Shown: positions 24,798 through 33,944 of the stretch, in pieces
Position numbering within the stretch: the first letter of the stretch is position 1
Layout of the letters: every line of letters begins with the position of its first letter
Assembly (NCBI GenBank): GCA_902756345.1
Contig: CACVQR010000006.1
Coordinates: 186,001-250,000, forward strand
Source: Fibrobacter succinogenes
GTDB lineage: Bacteria; Fibrobacterota; Fibrobacteria; Fibrobacterales; Fibrobacteraceae
Direction of reading: 5' to 3'
DNA: 64,000 nucleotides
Notes under the pieces: model-generated
Told to the model about the DNA's origin: nothing
The model's input: only the letters and a program-made list of their open reading frames with translations
Database searches by the model: none
Program-made: the position numbers and the translations under genes

Positions 24798-26285
24798 ATG
24801 CAAGAGAACAAGAAAAAGACTTTCATGTACAAGGCCGATCGTGAACTCAAGAAAGAATTTTTCTTTCTCGACAAATTCTTCAAGTTGAGTGACAACCAGA
24901 CCAACATCCACACCGAATTTTTCGCTGGTCTCATAACCTTCATGACCATGGCCTACATTCTGGCGGTGAACCCCGAAATCCTTTCGGCCGCAGGAATGCC
25001 CAAGGGCGGCGTCTTCATCGCCACCGTCATCGCGGCCGCCGTCGGTTCTGCCCTCATGGGCTTTGTCGCGAAATACCCCTTTGCACTTGCCCCTGGCCTT
25101 GGCATAAACGCCTTCTTTGCCTACACCGTGGTGCTAAGCATGGGCTACAGTTGGCAATTCGCCTTGCTTGCCGTCTTTATCGAAGGCATCCTATTCTTGA
25201 TTCTTTCTGTCGTCTCTGTCCGCGAAAAAATCTTTAACAGCATTCCCATTTCGCTCAAATCGGGCGTTGCGGTCGGCATCGGCATATTCATTGCCTTTAT
25301 CGCCTTGCAGGGCGGTAAAATCGTGGTCGCCAACAACTCCACCATCGTAGGCCTCATCAATTTTCATTCTGTCGACATGCACACAAGCGGCATCTGGGCG
25401 ATTCTTACCCTGGTGGGCATTATCATTACTTCGGCCTTCTTGATCAAAGAAATTCGCGGCGCCATTCTGCTTGGAATTTTTGCGACCTGGCTGCTCGGCA
25501 TTGTCACCGAATTTGCAGGCATCTACGTTCCGAATCCCGAAGCCGGATTTCATTCCGTAATTCCGCAGTTCGGCGATTACCTGCAGACTTTGGACCGTTC
25601 CTTCCGCGAATTCGGAATCACCTGCGGAGCACTTTTCCATCCGGAATCCTGGACTCTCACCCGAGGCGATGCTATTGTCGGCCAAGGATTTTCGCTCATC
25701 AAGTCGCTCGACTTCTTTGTCGTGATTTTCGCGTTCTTCTTTGTAGACCTGTTCGATACGCTGGGCACCCTGATTGGAGTTTCGTTCCATGGCGGGTTCC
25801 TGAAAGAAGACGGCAAGCTCCCCCGCATTTCTAAAGCGCTCAGTTGCGATGCTATCGCCACCTCGATCGGAGCCATCTGCGGAACCTCGACCACGACTAC
25901 CTACGTAGAAAGCGCAGCCGGTGTCGCCTACGGCGGAAAGACTGGCCTCACCGCCGTCTCGGTCGCTCTATTCTTCTTGCTTTCGCTCCTTTTTGCCCCC
26001 GTCTTCATGGCGATTCCGGGCTTTGCAACAGCCCCCGCGCTCATCATGGTCGCCTACTTCATGATGACCTCCATCGCCAAAATTGACTGGACAAACCCGA
26101 GAGAATCGATTCCCGCCTTTATCTGCATGATTGCCATGCCGCTCACCTATTCCATTTCGGACGGCATCATGTTCGGCGTGATTTCTTACACCTTAATAAA
26201 CGCTCTCACCGGCAAGATCAAGAATGTACACTGGGTCATGATTGTGCTCACCGTGATATTCTTGCTCAAGTACGCGCTGATGTAG
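24798..26285 (+). CDS. AzgA/PbuG-type purine (guanine/hypoxanthine/adenine) permease
   Basis: A 495-residue inner-membrane NCS2 transporter with about 12 hydrophobic segments. Family features are TEFFAGLITFMTMAYILAVN near the N-terminus, GFVAKYPFALAPGLGINAFF, FFFVDLFDTLGTLIGV and the GTSTTTTYVESAAGVAYGGK block, all characteristic of the AzgA-like H+/purine symporters. The ATG at 24798 is chosen because GGAAGGG sits just upstream; an ATG at 24783 would add five residues. The gene follows a simple repeat and a GCGGGAATGACGG stretch. Which purine it takes up cannot be told. Confidence 0.92.
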   Translation: MQENKKKTFMYKADRELKKEFFFLDKFFKLSDNQTNIHTEFFAGLITFMTMAYILAVNPEILSAAGMPKGGVFIATVIAAAVGSALMGFVAKYPFALAPGLGINAFFAYTVVLSMGYSWQFALLAVFIEGILFLILSVVSVREKIFNSIPISLKSGVAVGIGIFIAFIALQGGKIVVANNSTIVGLINFHSVDMHTSGIWAILTLVGIIITSAFLIKEIRGAILLGIFATWLLGIVTEFAGIYVPNPEAGFHSVIPQFGDYLQTLDRSFREFGITCGALFHPESWTLTRGDAIVGQGFSLIKSLDFFVVIFAFFFVDLFDTLGTLIGVSFHGGFLKEDGKLPRISKALSCDAIATSIGAICGTSTTTTYVESAAGVAYGGKTGLTAVSVALFFLLSLLFAPVFMAIPGFATAPALIMVAYFMMTSIAKIDWTNPRESIPAFICMIAMPLTYSISDGIMFGVISYTLINALTGKIKNVHWVMIVLTVIFLLKYALM

Positions 26286-26286
26286 G

Positions 26287-26325
26287 ACTAATTCGGAGTT
26301 CGGAATTCGGAGTTCGGAATTTTGT
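26287..26325. repeat. AATTCGGAGTTCGG simple repeat
   Basis: Two and a half copies of AATTCGGAGTTCGG directly after the permease stop; palindromic subunits (GAATTC). Confidence 0.6.
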
Positions 26326-26392
26326 TTTTCGAATTACTAGCAAGATTTTAAATATCTATATTTGGGCTGAAAAATTTTTGAGGACTTGAATT

Positions 26393-27826
26393 ATGGCAAA
26401 GACAACCGCAAAGAAAACTGAAAACAAAGCCAAGAAGGGCACCCAGACCAACATGTGGACCGGCCGCTTCGCTAGCGGCATGGCGCAGAGCATGGTGGAC
26501 CTGAGTTTCAGCTTGCAATTCGACGCCGAACTCATCGAAGAAGACATCGAAGGCAGCATCGGCCACGGCAAGGGCCTGGTGGAATCCGGCGTATTAAGCA
26601 AGGCCGACTACAAGAAGATTTGCGATGGCCTCGCTAGCATCCTCAAGGACTACAAGGCCGGCAAGAACCTGTGGCAGGAATCTGACGAAGACATCCACAT
26701 GGCCGTAGAACGCGTACTCACCGAACGCATCGGCGCCCTCGGCAAGAAGATTCACACGGGCCGCAGCCGTAACGACCAGGTCTGCACGGACTTCAAGATC
26801 TACATGCGTCACCGCGCCACCGAAATCCGCGCCCTCGAAGTTTCTTTAATGGAAACGGTCCTCGACCTCGCGAAAAAGTACTTCGGCAAGATGATGCCGG
26901 GCTACACCCACTTGCAGCAAGCACAGCCCATCTACTTCAGCCATTACCTGATGAGCATGTTCTTTGCCGTGAGCCGCGACGTGAAACGCCTCGACAACTT
27001 CCTGGAACTGCACAGCGAACTCCCGCTCGGTAGCGGCGCCATGGCAGGCTCTGCCTTCCCGTACCACCGCGCCCTCGTGGCTAAGGAACTCGGATTTAAG
27101 GGTGTAAGCCCGAACAGCATCGACGCCGTGAGCCATCGCGACATGATGCTCGAATTCGAAGCCGACCTCGCGATTATCGCAAACACCATGAGCCGCTACG
27201 CCGAAGACTTTGTGAACTGGAGCACCAGCGAATTCGGCTACCTCACCTTGCACGACGCCTTCTCCAGCGGTTCCTCGATGATGCCGCAGAAGAAGAACCC
27301 CGACTCCATGGAACTTATCCGCGGAAAGTCCGGTCGCATGCTCGGCAACTTCAGCGCCCTCTACACTCTGGTGAAGGGTGCCCCGCTCAGCTATAGCCGC
27401 GACCTGCAAGAAGACAAGGAACCGGTATTCGACTCCGTCCATAACGTGAAGGTGATTCTCCGCGTGATGAAGGAAGCCTTGGAAAGTGCACGCTTTAACT
27501 TCGACAAAATGCACGCGAAGATGTTGCCGGCGCTGCTGGCTACCGACCTCGCAGACTTGCTGGTCGAATCCGGCGTGCCGTTCCGCGACGCCCACCACGT
27601 GGTCGGTAGCCTGGTCGGCGAAGCCGCCCGCCAAGGCCTCGAATTCACGGACCTTAGCGACGAGGCCTGGGCAAGCGCCGGCGTCCCGAACGTCAAGCAG
27701 ATGAAGAAGACGCTCACCTTCGAATACAGCGTATCCCGCCGTAATATCGAAGGCGGCACGGGCCCCAAATCCGTGAAGCAGCAGTTCGGCAAGGCCGAAG
27801 CGATTCTGAAGAAGTTCAAGAAGTAA
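26393..27826 (+). CDS. argH: Argininosuccinate lyase
   Basis: A 477-residue cytoplasmic enzyme of the fumarase/aspartase superfamily that splits argininosuccinate into arginine and fumarate. The family signature GSSMMPQKKNPDSMELIRG (catalytic Ser loop) is complete, as are MWTGRFASG, HTGRSRNDQV, MPGYTHLQQAQPI and LPLGSGAMAG. An N-terminal Lys/Ala/Thr extension of about 18 residues precedes the normal start. TATATTTGGGC upstream may be the promoter and GAGG lies 11 nt before the ATG. No other arg gene is in the window. Confidence 0.97.
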   Translation: MAKTTAKKTENKAKKGTQTNMWTGRFASGMAQSMVDLSFSLQFDAELIEEDIEGSIGHGKGLVESGVLSKADYKKICDGLASILKDYKAGKNLWQESDEDIHMAVERVLTERIGALGKKIHTGRSRNDQVCTDFKIYMRHRATEIRALEVSLMETVLDLAKKYFGKMMPGYTHLQQAQPIYFSHYLMSMFFAVSRDVKRLDNFLELHSELPLGSGAMAGSAFPYHRALVAKELGFKGVSPNSIDAVSHRDMMLEFEADLAIIANTMSRYAEDFVNWSTSEFGYLTLHDAFSSGSSMMPQKKNPDSMELIRGKSGRMLGNFSALYTLVKGAPLSYSRDLQEDKEPVFDSVHNVKVILRVMKEALESARFNFDKMHAKMLPALLATDLADLLVESGVPFRDAHHVVGSLVGEAARQGLEFTDLSDEAWASAGVPNVKQMKKTLTFEYSVSRRNIEGGTGPKSVKQQFGKAEAILKKFKK

Positions 27827-27866
27827 AAAAAACTCCCAGACAAAATCGGAGACTTTAACAAATTTT

Positions 27867-27894
27867 AAAAAGGAACCCCAATGGGTTCCTTTTC
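27867..27894 (+). terminator. Intrinsic terminator of argH
   Basis: AAAGGAACCC-CAAT-GGGTTCCTTTT, a 10-bp stem followed by T-rich sequence. It also precedes, in antisense, the end of the FISUMP gene. Confidence 0.85.
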
Positions 27895-27922
27895 TTATTC
27901 ATGAATCAAAAAAATTCACACA

Positions 27923-28906
27923 TTATTTCATAATGCAGCGCGCATATACTTCGGCATCCTTTCCTAGGTGTGCAACATACGCCTTTTTCTTATAGACATC
28001 ATAGCAAAAAGCTTTTCGGTAATCAGAACTTTCATCGGATAGCAAAAAGAAACATGTTCTATCCATAGAATAGGCTAGTCCCTTTCCATCAAATTTTTTT
28101 TCATATATTCCACCATCCATCAGGAAGGAGAACCCGTACGCATCGATAGCGTTCAAGGAATCTCGCGACTCCGCGAACAAAGGAACATTGACATAGCTCG
28201 TTTCACTAGGAAGTTCTCCGCACACATCCTTGGTGAACGCTCTTTCCCTTACCATTCCCACAGAAAAAAGCAGCCGACTGACATCATTCGAGGAGGGCAA
28301 ACGATACTCCCCAGAACAAGTTTCCTTTGCCTTGTCGTAAGGCATCAGCGTTCCGAACAACTTGCAATTTTCCTCATCGTCATTCAGGCAACGCCCCTTT
28401 CCTCTTGCGTTTTCCGAGAGCCAAACCTGCGAGCCAATTTTAACGCCCTGGTACCGTTCTTCGCCAATAGTCGCCAAGCATTTATTAACCGAGGAAGGCG
28501 CCACTGTGGCTGCAAGTGTGTCGGAATCAAAACCAACGGAATAGTCCCCACTCACATTTATATATTTCCCATTTTCATCGCGTTGTAGCCACGTTCCACG
28601 TTCTCCAAAGCAGCAAATGGTATCCTTATATGGGAATTCATTATAAAAGCACACGGTATCCGATGATTGCCATGCAACTGTATCAAGAGGCATCCAGGAT
28701 TCAGAAGACACATCGTTCAATGAATCTTGCGATTTATTTTCACATGCCGGTAATGCAGTATCAACCACAGTACCAGCACCGTGCGTTTTTGAAATATCGG
28801 TATCAACCAATCCAGACTCGGAAGCAGCGTTACCTGCATTCGACGAATCATCGCATGCAAGAATCAAAACAGCCAATATGGCGAGACCCATGATTTTTTT
28901 ATTCAT
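27923..28906 (-). CDS. FISUMP-domain lipoprotein
   Basis: A 327-residue exported lipoprotein (MNKKIMGLAILAVLILACDD, lipobox ILAC). Its linker is short and not polyserine, unlike the other two FISUMP proteins here. The FISUMP core is RYQGVKIGSQVWLSENARGK, followed by CLNDDEENCKLFGTLMPYDKA, an ETCSGEYRLPSSNDV segment, the YGFSFLMDGG strand, CFFLLSDES and the terminal EVYARCIMK. GAGG seven bases before the ATG at 28906 fixes the start; a GTG two codons upstream is less likely. AT content is higher than in neighbours. Function unknown. Confidence 0.85.
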   Translation of the reverse strand: MNKKIMGLAILAVLILACDDSSNAGNAASESGLVDTDISKTHGAGTVVDTALPACENKSQDSLNDVSSESWMPLDTVAWQSSDTVCFYNEFPYKDTICCFGERGTWLQRDENGKYINVSGDYSVGFDSDTLAATVAPSSVNKCLATIGEERYQGVKIGSQVWLSENARGKGRCLNDDEENCKLFGTLMPYDKAKETCSGEYRLPSSNDVSRLLFSVGMVRERAFTKDVCGELPSETSYVNVPLFAESRDSLNAIDAYGFSFLMDGGIYEKKFDGKGLAYSMDRTCFFLLSDESSDYRKAFCYDVYKKKAYVAHLGKDAEVYARCIMK

Positions 28907-29011
28907 TATCACACCTCATTGTAAAACCTAGAGCAACATCATCACTATGTGAATTGGCATATATTTTTTTCACTTTAATAAATATAATTTCGAAAGCATC
29001 TTTTAAAACGT

Positions 29012-29045
29012 AAAAAAAAGGGAACCCGTTTCCGGGCCCTTTTTA
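29012..29045 (-). terminator. Intrinsic terminator of glyQS
   Basis: On the minus strand AAAAAGGGCCCGGAAACGGG followed by TTCCC and a run of T: the CCCG/CGGG stem plus A/T flanks serves as a terminator. Confidence 0.7.
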
Positions 29046-29112
29046 AGTGTGAAGTGTGTTGTGTGTGGTGTGTAATTAATCATTACACACTTCACATTCC
29101 ACATTACACATC
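29045..29112. repeat. TGTGAAGTGTG simple inverted repeat
   Basis: GTGTGAAGTGTGTTGTGTG, then after a short AATTAATCATT centre the complementary arm CACACTTCACATTCCACATT. Long imperfect hairpin between genes. Confidence 0.6.
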
Positions 29113-29125
29113 GCGGCACAGCCGC

Positions 29126-30538
29126 TTAACAGCCGAGTTTAGCGGACAGGTAAGCTTCGAGTTCGTCGATCTTCACCAATTCCTGCTTCATGGAGTCGCG
29201 TTCGCGAACGGTCACGAAGCCGAGCTTGGCCGGATCGGATTCACCCTCGCCCACCGTGTCGAAGTCGACGGTCACGCAGAACGGCGTGCCGAGTTCGTCC
29301 TGACGGCGGTAGCGCTTACCGATAGACTGCGTTTCGTCGTATTCCACGTTCCAACGGTTAAGGAGCTTCTGGTAGAGTTCTTCAGCCTTAGCCTTCACCT
29401 GGCCCTTCTTCACGAGCGGAAGCACGGCGACCTTCACCGGAGCAATCTTCGGGTCAAAGTGGAGCACGGTACGTTCGTCGTTTTCGAGCTTTTCAACTTC
29501 GTAAGCGTCGCAGAGGAGCACGAGGAGCAGGCGTTCCACACCGAGGGACGGTTCCACAACGTACGGGATGTAGCGCTTGTTCTGCACCGGGTCGATGTAT
29601 TCCTGCTTGACCTTGGATTCGTTCTGATGCTGCGTCAAGTCGTAGTTCGTACGGCTGGCGATACCCCAGAGTTCGCCCCAGCCAAACGGGAATTCGTATT
29701 CGATGTCGGTGGTACCGTTGGAGTAGTGAGAAAGTTCTTCCTTGGCATGTTCGCGGAGGCGGAGCTTTTCCTTGTTCACGCCCAGGTCGTTCACCAGCCA
29801 GTCGAAGCAATACTTGCGCCAGAAGTTGTACCAGTCAAGTTCGGTGCCCGGTTCGCAGAAGAATTCAAGTTCCATCTGTTCGAATTCGCGGGTACGGAAG
29901 ATGAAGTTACCCGGAGTGATTTCGTTACGGAAAGACTTACCGATCTGACCGACACCGAACGGAATGCGCGGGCGGACGTTGTCGACAATGTTCTTGAAGT
30001 CAACGAAGATACCCTGGGCCGTTTCCGGACGGAGGTAAACCTTGTTGCCTTCGCCTTCGATCACACCGATTTCGGTCTGGAACATCAGGTTGAATGCACG
30101 GGGCTTGGTCCAGTCGGTCTTGCCGCAGGTCGGGCATTCGATCTTGTTGTCCATCATCATCTGGTGGACCTCGTCAAAGTTCTTGCCGGCGCAGCAGCCT
30201 TCGCCGAGCTTGTCTTCCAAAAGCTGGTCGGCACGGAAACGTTCGTGGCAAGCGAGGCAGTCCACCAGCGGGTCAGAGAAGTTGCCCACGTGACCGGAGG
30301 CCTTCCAGACGCGGGGGTTCAAAAGAATAGAACTGTCGAGACCGAGCACATCCTGGCGGCTGGTCACAAACTTCTTCCACCAGAGGTTCTTGATGTTGCG
30401 CTTCAGTTCCACGCCATACGGACCGTAGTCCCAAGTGTTGGCGAGGCCGTCGTAAATTTCGGAGCCGGGGAAAATGAAACCGCGGCGCTTGCAGAGGGAG
30501 ATGATGTCCTTGAGGGCATCCTGAACTTTCTTTGCCAT
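29126..30538 (-). CDS. glyQS: Glycyl-tRNA synthetase (homodimeric alpha2 type)
   Basis: A 470-residue class II aminoacyl-tRNA synthetase that charges tRNA-Gly. Motifs seen are CKRRGFIFPGSEIYDGLANT, YGPYGVELKRN, the zinc-binding Cys pairs (CLACH and CPTCGKTDWT), LRPETAQGIFVDFKN (motif 2 region), FRNEITPGNFIFRTREFEQM and YVVEPSLGVERLLL (motif 3). The C-terminal anticodon-binding domain (KIAPVKVAVLPLVKKG) is intact. This is the eukaryote/archaeal-like single-chain form rather than GlyQ/GlyS, which also occurs in many bacteria. Monocistronic, with a repeat and terminator downstream. Confidence 0.96.
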   Translation of the reverse strand: MAKKVQDALKDIISLCKRRGFIFPGSEIYDGLANTWDYGPYGVELKRNIKNLWWKKFVTSRQDVLGLDSSILLNPRVWKASGHVGNFSDPLVDCLACHERFRADQLLEDKLGEGCCAGKNFDEVHQMMMDNKIECPTCGKTDWTKPRAFNLMFQTEIGVIEGEGNKVYLRPETAQGIFVDFKNIVDNVRPRIPFGVGQIGKSFRNEITPGNFIFRTREFEQMELEFFCEPGTELDWYNFWRKYCFDWLVNDLGVNKEKLRLREHAKEELSHYSNGTTDIEYEFPFGWGELWGIASRTNYDLTQHQNESKVKQEYIDPVQNKRYIPYVVEPSLGVERLLLVLLCDAYEVEKLENDERTVLHFDPKIAPVKVAVLPLVKKGQVKAKAEELYQKLLNRWNVEYDETQSIGKRYRRQDELGTPFCVTVDFDTVGEGESDPAKLGFVTVRERDSMKQELVKIDELEAYLSAKLGC

Positions 30539-30753
30539 TTTATAATCCTTTATCGGCTAAATCTAGCCGGACTAGGAACCTACCTGGATGATAGGCCCTG
30601 ACGGGGGCTAAAGATAGAAAAATATACAACATCGAAAGGCCTTAAATGGCGCAAAAAGCGCAATGGAAGTATACAACTGTTTACATAACAGCCGGTGCAA
30701 GGAAAATAAAAGTTTCAGATTCTATAGAATTATACTATATTGCAAAAACACTT

Positions 30754-31731
30754 ATGAGACTGTTTGGCTCCCTACTGCTGTTTGCTTTACTTTTTTCTGC
30801 CTGTGCCGTAGACAAGAATGTCGCCCAAAAGGCGCTCGAAAACGCCCCGGCCCCCCAAGAAAACCAGATTGCGCAACCCGAAACGGAAAGCGAATTTACA
30901 GGCAACGATATCATTGACGAAGCCGATGCAGGCAATTCCGAAATCGCCGCCAACGATGTCACAGCGGCCGACTCCGACATAGAAGAGCCAGACAGCGAAG
31001 ATTCCGACAATGAATCCGAAATGAGCCAGGAAGAAGCCGACGCCGAACTCGCCGCCGACATGGCCGAAGGCGATTCCGCATCGTTCGAAACCCTCCCAAA
31101 ACTGACGCTTGACATGACCACCGCTTTTGTGCCCACGGCTAGCCGCCGTATTTCGGCCCCCTATGGCATTCGCACGTACCGCATGCACCGCGGTGTCGAC
31201 ATGGGACTTTGCCACGGCGAAGACCGCACCATCGTGGCCGCCTTTACAGGAGTGGTCACCAAGGTCCGTAACCAAGGCCGCCGCAAAGGTTATGGCAAGT
31301 ACGTGATTCTAGACCACGGCAACGGACTCACCACGCTCTACGCCCATCTTGCCAGCTGGCAAGTCCATGTCGGCGACACCCTACAAGCCGGCGATACGAT
31401 CGGCGTAGGCGGCAACACGGGCCGTTCCTTCGGTGCACACCTGCACTTCGAAATGAAGTACCACGGCAACTACATCGATCCGTCCTCTATCTTTAACTTC
31501 GAAGAAGGCACGTTCCAGAGCGCCCTCATTACGCTTGAACCGCAGCAGTTGCTGGCCGTCGAAGGTGAATACCAGAAGGAACTTTCCAAGCACCGCTACT
31601 ACAAGGTGCGTCGCGGCGACTGCCTCGGCAAAATCGCCCGCAAATACGGCATTTCTGTAACGCGACTCAAGCAGCTGAACGGCATCAAGGGCAACACCAT
31701 TCGCCCGGGTCAAGTGCTCCGTTGCTCGTAA
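30754..31731 (+). CDS. M23 peptidase lipoprotein with LysM domain
   Basis: A 325-residue envelope lipoprotein (MRLFGSLLLFALLFSAC, Cys17). An acidic low-complexity spacer (~20-120, rich in D/E/S) precedes an M23 metallopeptidase domain with APYGIRTYRMHRGVDMG (zinc His and Asp), VILDHGNGLTTLYAHL and GAHLHFEMKYHG (zinc-ligand HLH). The C-terminus is a single LysM (YYKVRRGDCLGKIARKYGI, LNGIKGNTIRPGQVL). Both domains act on peptidoglycan, so an NlpD-like cell-wall hydrolase or divisome activator role is likely. All M23 zinc ligands are present. The frame is open 36 codons further upstream, but the ATG at 30754 gives the lipoprotein signal. It is followed after 18 bp by dus. Confidence 0.92.
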   Translation: MRLFGSLLLFALLFSACAVDKNVAQKALENAPAPQENQIAQPETESEFTGNDIIDEADAGNSEIAANDVTAADSDIEEPDSEDSDNESEMSQEEADAELAADMAEGDSASFETLPKLTLDMTTAFVPTASRRISAPYGIRTYRMHRGVDMGLCHGEDRTIVAAFTGVVTKVRNQGRRKGYGKYVILDHGNGLTTLYAHLASWQVHVGDTLQAGDTIGVGGNTGRSFGAHLHFEMKYHGNYIDPSSIFNFEEGTFQSALITLEPQQLLAVEGEYQKELSKHRYYKVRRGDCLGKIARKYGISVTRLKQLNGIKGNTIRPGQVLRCS

Positions 31732-31749
31732 ATCGCAACGTCTGCAACC

Positions 31750-32676
31750 ATGCTCCCTATTCACTTTGCCCCGCTCCAAGGGTTTACCGAATCGGCTTAC
31801 CGACTAGCCCACAGCAAGTTTGCTCCAGGAATCCATACCTATTACACACCGTTTCTTAGGTTAGAAAAAGGCGAAGTCCGCACCAAGGACCTCCGCGATT
31901 TGCAGGCCGAGCACCCTTACCACCTAGTACCCCAGATTATCGTACGCGATGTCGAGGAATTCAACACCTTGACCAAGGCCGTCACGGAACTTGGCTTCAA
32001 GGAAATCGATATCAACATGGGCTGCCCCTACCCTATGCAGACCAAGTCGGGCCGCGGTTCCGGAATTCTCCCCCACCCCGAAAAAGTCCGCGAAATTCTC
32101 GACGCCATAAACAAATTAAGCCCATCGAGCCAAGCAGCCTGCGAAAGCCCCAAGTTCAGCATCAAGATGCGTCTCGGGCTCAATTCCCCGGATGAATGCC
32201 TGCAGTTGCTACCGCTTTTAAATGATGCGCCCCTCGCCCACATTACCCTGCACCCGCGGGTCGGAATCCAGCAGTATAAGGGCGCGCTAGATTTCGAGAC
32301 TTTCGACAAATTCTACAGCGAATGCAAGCATCCGCTGATTTTTAACGGCGACATCACCGATATCAAACAAATGAATTACATCGAGAGCCGCTATCCGCAG
32401 CTCGCGGGAATCATGATCGGCAGGGGCCTCCTCGCAAACCCGGTTTTGGCCGCCCAGTACGCCGGACTCCCCTGCGGCACCGCAATAGAAACCTTGCTTA
32501 AAATCCACGCCGATGTCGCGGCCGACTACGCCCGCCGCCTGCAAGGGAACGCCCAAATTCTGGACAAAATCCGCCCCTTCTGGACGTACGCGGAACTTCC
32601 GAAAAAGACCCGCAAGAAAATCGAGAAATCAAGAACCCTCGAAGAATACCTCGAAGCCGTCAACGAGCTCGCCTAG
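31750..32676 (+). CDS. tRNA-dihydrouridine synthase family protein
   Basis: A 308-residue FMN-dependent TIM-barrel enzyme that reduces uridines in tRNA D-loops. Family blocks are FAPLQGFTESAYRL, QIIVRDVEEF, IDINMGCPYPMQTKSGRGSG (active-site Cys in the GCP motif), FSIKMRLGL, HITLHPR, PLIFNGDI and IMIGRGLLANP. It is closest by eye to the DusC-like bacterial group; exact position specificity is unclear. It lies 18 bp after the M23 lipoprotein gene and is probably co-transcribed. Confidence 0.92.
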   Translation: MLPIHFAPLQGFTESAYRLAHSKFAPGIHTYYTPFLRLEKGEVRTKDLRDLQAEHPYHLVPQIIVRDVEEFNTLTKAVTELGFKEIDINMGCPYPMQTKSGRGSGILPHPEKVREILDAINKLSPSSQAACESPKFSIKMRLGLNSPDECLQLLPLLNDAPLAHITLHPRVGIQQYKGALDFETFDKFYSECKHPLIFNGDITDIKQMNYIESRYPQLAGIMIGRGLLANPVLAAQYAGLPCGTAIETLLKIHADVAADYARRLQGNAQILDKIRPFWTYAELPKKTRKKIEKSRTLEEYLEAVNELA

Positions 32677-32701
32677 CCAGTTTCACCTAGCCAATTTTCG
32701 C

Positions 32702-33895
32702 TTAGCCGTTCTCGTCCGAATCCACCGGCACCAGCCGCCTATAGGTTTTATCTATAAAGATGGCTCCGAGCGGCGCCGTCACCATAATCGCCACGGCCGC
32801 AAGCGTGAGCACGTTGTTGCCGCAAGCCAAACCAAAGCTCAAAGGCACGCCACCGATGGCCGCCTGCACCGTCGCCTTGGGTACATAGGCCAGCATGCAG
32901 AACAGGCGTTCTTTGTAATTCAGCGGAGTGCGCCACATGCAAATGGCCACGCCCGCCATTCTAAAGAACATGGCTCCGAGCACCACGAATATCGCGCCGA
33001 TTCCCGCCGTAAACGCGTAAGCCACGTCCAGGGTGCTACCCACCAGCACAAACAAGATGATTTCGGCCGCCACCCAGAACTTGTTGAACTTGCCGCTAAT
33101 GCGTTTGGCAAGTTCCGGATGCTTGCCGTAAATGCAGGCCGCAATGGCGACCACCGCAATCATGCCGCTGAACGGCACCACGTCGCTAATGTCATGTTCC
33201 AGTTCGTTTAGCAAAAAGGCAAAACTCAAGATAATCAGCACCTTCACCGTATCGCGCATGTGCTTGTGCTTAAAGAACCACACCAGGGCATACCCGCAGG
33301 CCACCCCCACCGCAGCCCCGAGGGTAATGGATACCGGCACCGAAAGAAAACTCGTCGCCGACACGGATTCCCCCTTCAAAAGCGCCAGGAACGCTGCAAA
33401 AGTCACCAGCACATACACGTCATCAAGCGAAGCACCCGCCAGAAGCATCTGGGGGATCCCCCGTTTGACGCCGCGATTTTCCTCGCGCATCTTGAGCATG
33501 CGCGGCACCACCACCGCAGGCGAAACCGCCGCAATCGTAGAACCCATCAGGGCCGCCTCCCAATAAGTCACCCCCATCAGTGGCGGCGCAAGCAAAACGA
33601 CTCCCACAATTTCAATCGAAGCGGGCACAAAGCACATCAAGAGGGCTGCGCGACCTATCCGCTTGAATTCCCGCATATCAAGGGTCAATCCCGCCCTTGT
33701 CAGGATAATGACCAGGGCCAACTGCCTCAAATCCGCCGAAATATCCAAAAAAGCCGGCCGAAGCAGGTTCAGTGCATGAGGTCCGAGAATAATCCCGGTC
33801 AGAATCATCCCGAGAATACTCGGGAGCTTAAGCTTGACGAAAATCGAGCCTAAAAGTAACCCTAACAAGAAAATAAGAGCGAGAGAAGTTAACAT
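32702..33895 (-). CDS. Cation:proton antiporter (CPA family)
   Basis: A 397-residue inner-membrane protein with about 11-12 hydrophobic helices. LALIFLLGLLLGSIFVKLKL and PSILGMILTGIILGPHAL match the CPA1/NhaP-type N-terminus, and the functional segment is LAGASLDDVYVLVTFAAFLA, with the double Asp of electrogenic antiporters. AALMGSTIAAVSPAVVVPRM is the preceding discontinuous helix. The ATG at 33895 is chosen; the longer frame upstream overlaps the divergent pilin gene's promoter. Na+ or K+ specificity is not determinable. Confidence 0.88.
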   Translation of the reverse strand: MLTSLALIFLLGLLLGSIFVKLKLPSILGMILTGIILGPHALNLLRPAFLDISADLRQLALVIILTRAGLTLDMREFKRIGRAALLMCFVPASIEIVGVVLLAPPLMGVTYWEAALMGSTIAAVSPAVVVPRMLKMREENRGVKRGIPQMLLAGASLDDVYVLVTFAAFLALLKGESVSATSFLSVPVSITLGAAVGVACGYALVWFFKHKHMRDTVKVLIILSFAFLLNELEHDISDVVPFSGMIAVVAIAACIYGKHPELAKRISGKFNKFWVAAEIILFVLVGSTLDVAYAFTAGIGAIFVVLGAMFFRMAGVAICMWRTPLNYKERLFCMLAYVPKATVQAAIGGVPLSFGLACGNNVLTLAAVAIMVTAPLGAIFIDKTYRRLVPVDSDENG

Positions 33896-33931
33896 AATGC
33901 AAAAATTTAGTGCCAAAAATAGAAAAACAGC

Positions 33932-33937
33932 TATATT
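33932..33937 (+). promoter_or_regulatory. -10 box of pilin-like gene (leaderless)
   Basis: TATATT ends 7 nt before the ATG at 33945; the sequence between is TTGGCAC, with no Shine-Dalgarno. Confidence 0.5.
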
Positions 33938-33944
33938 TTGGCAC

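Noticed and set aside
29054-30601. 515-codon frame antisense to glyQS
   Set aside because: Shadow of the glycyl-tRNA synthetase; no domain and no start signal.
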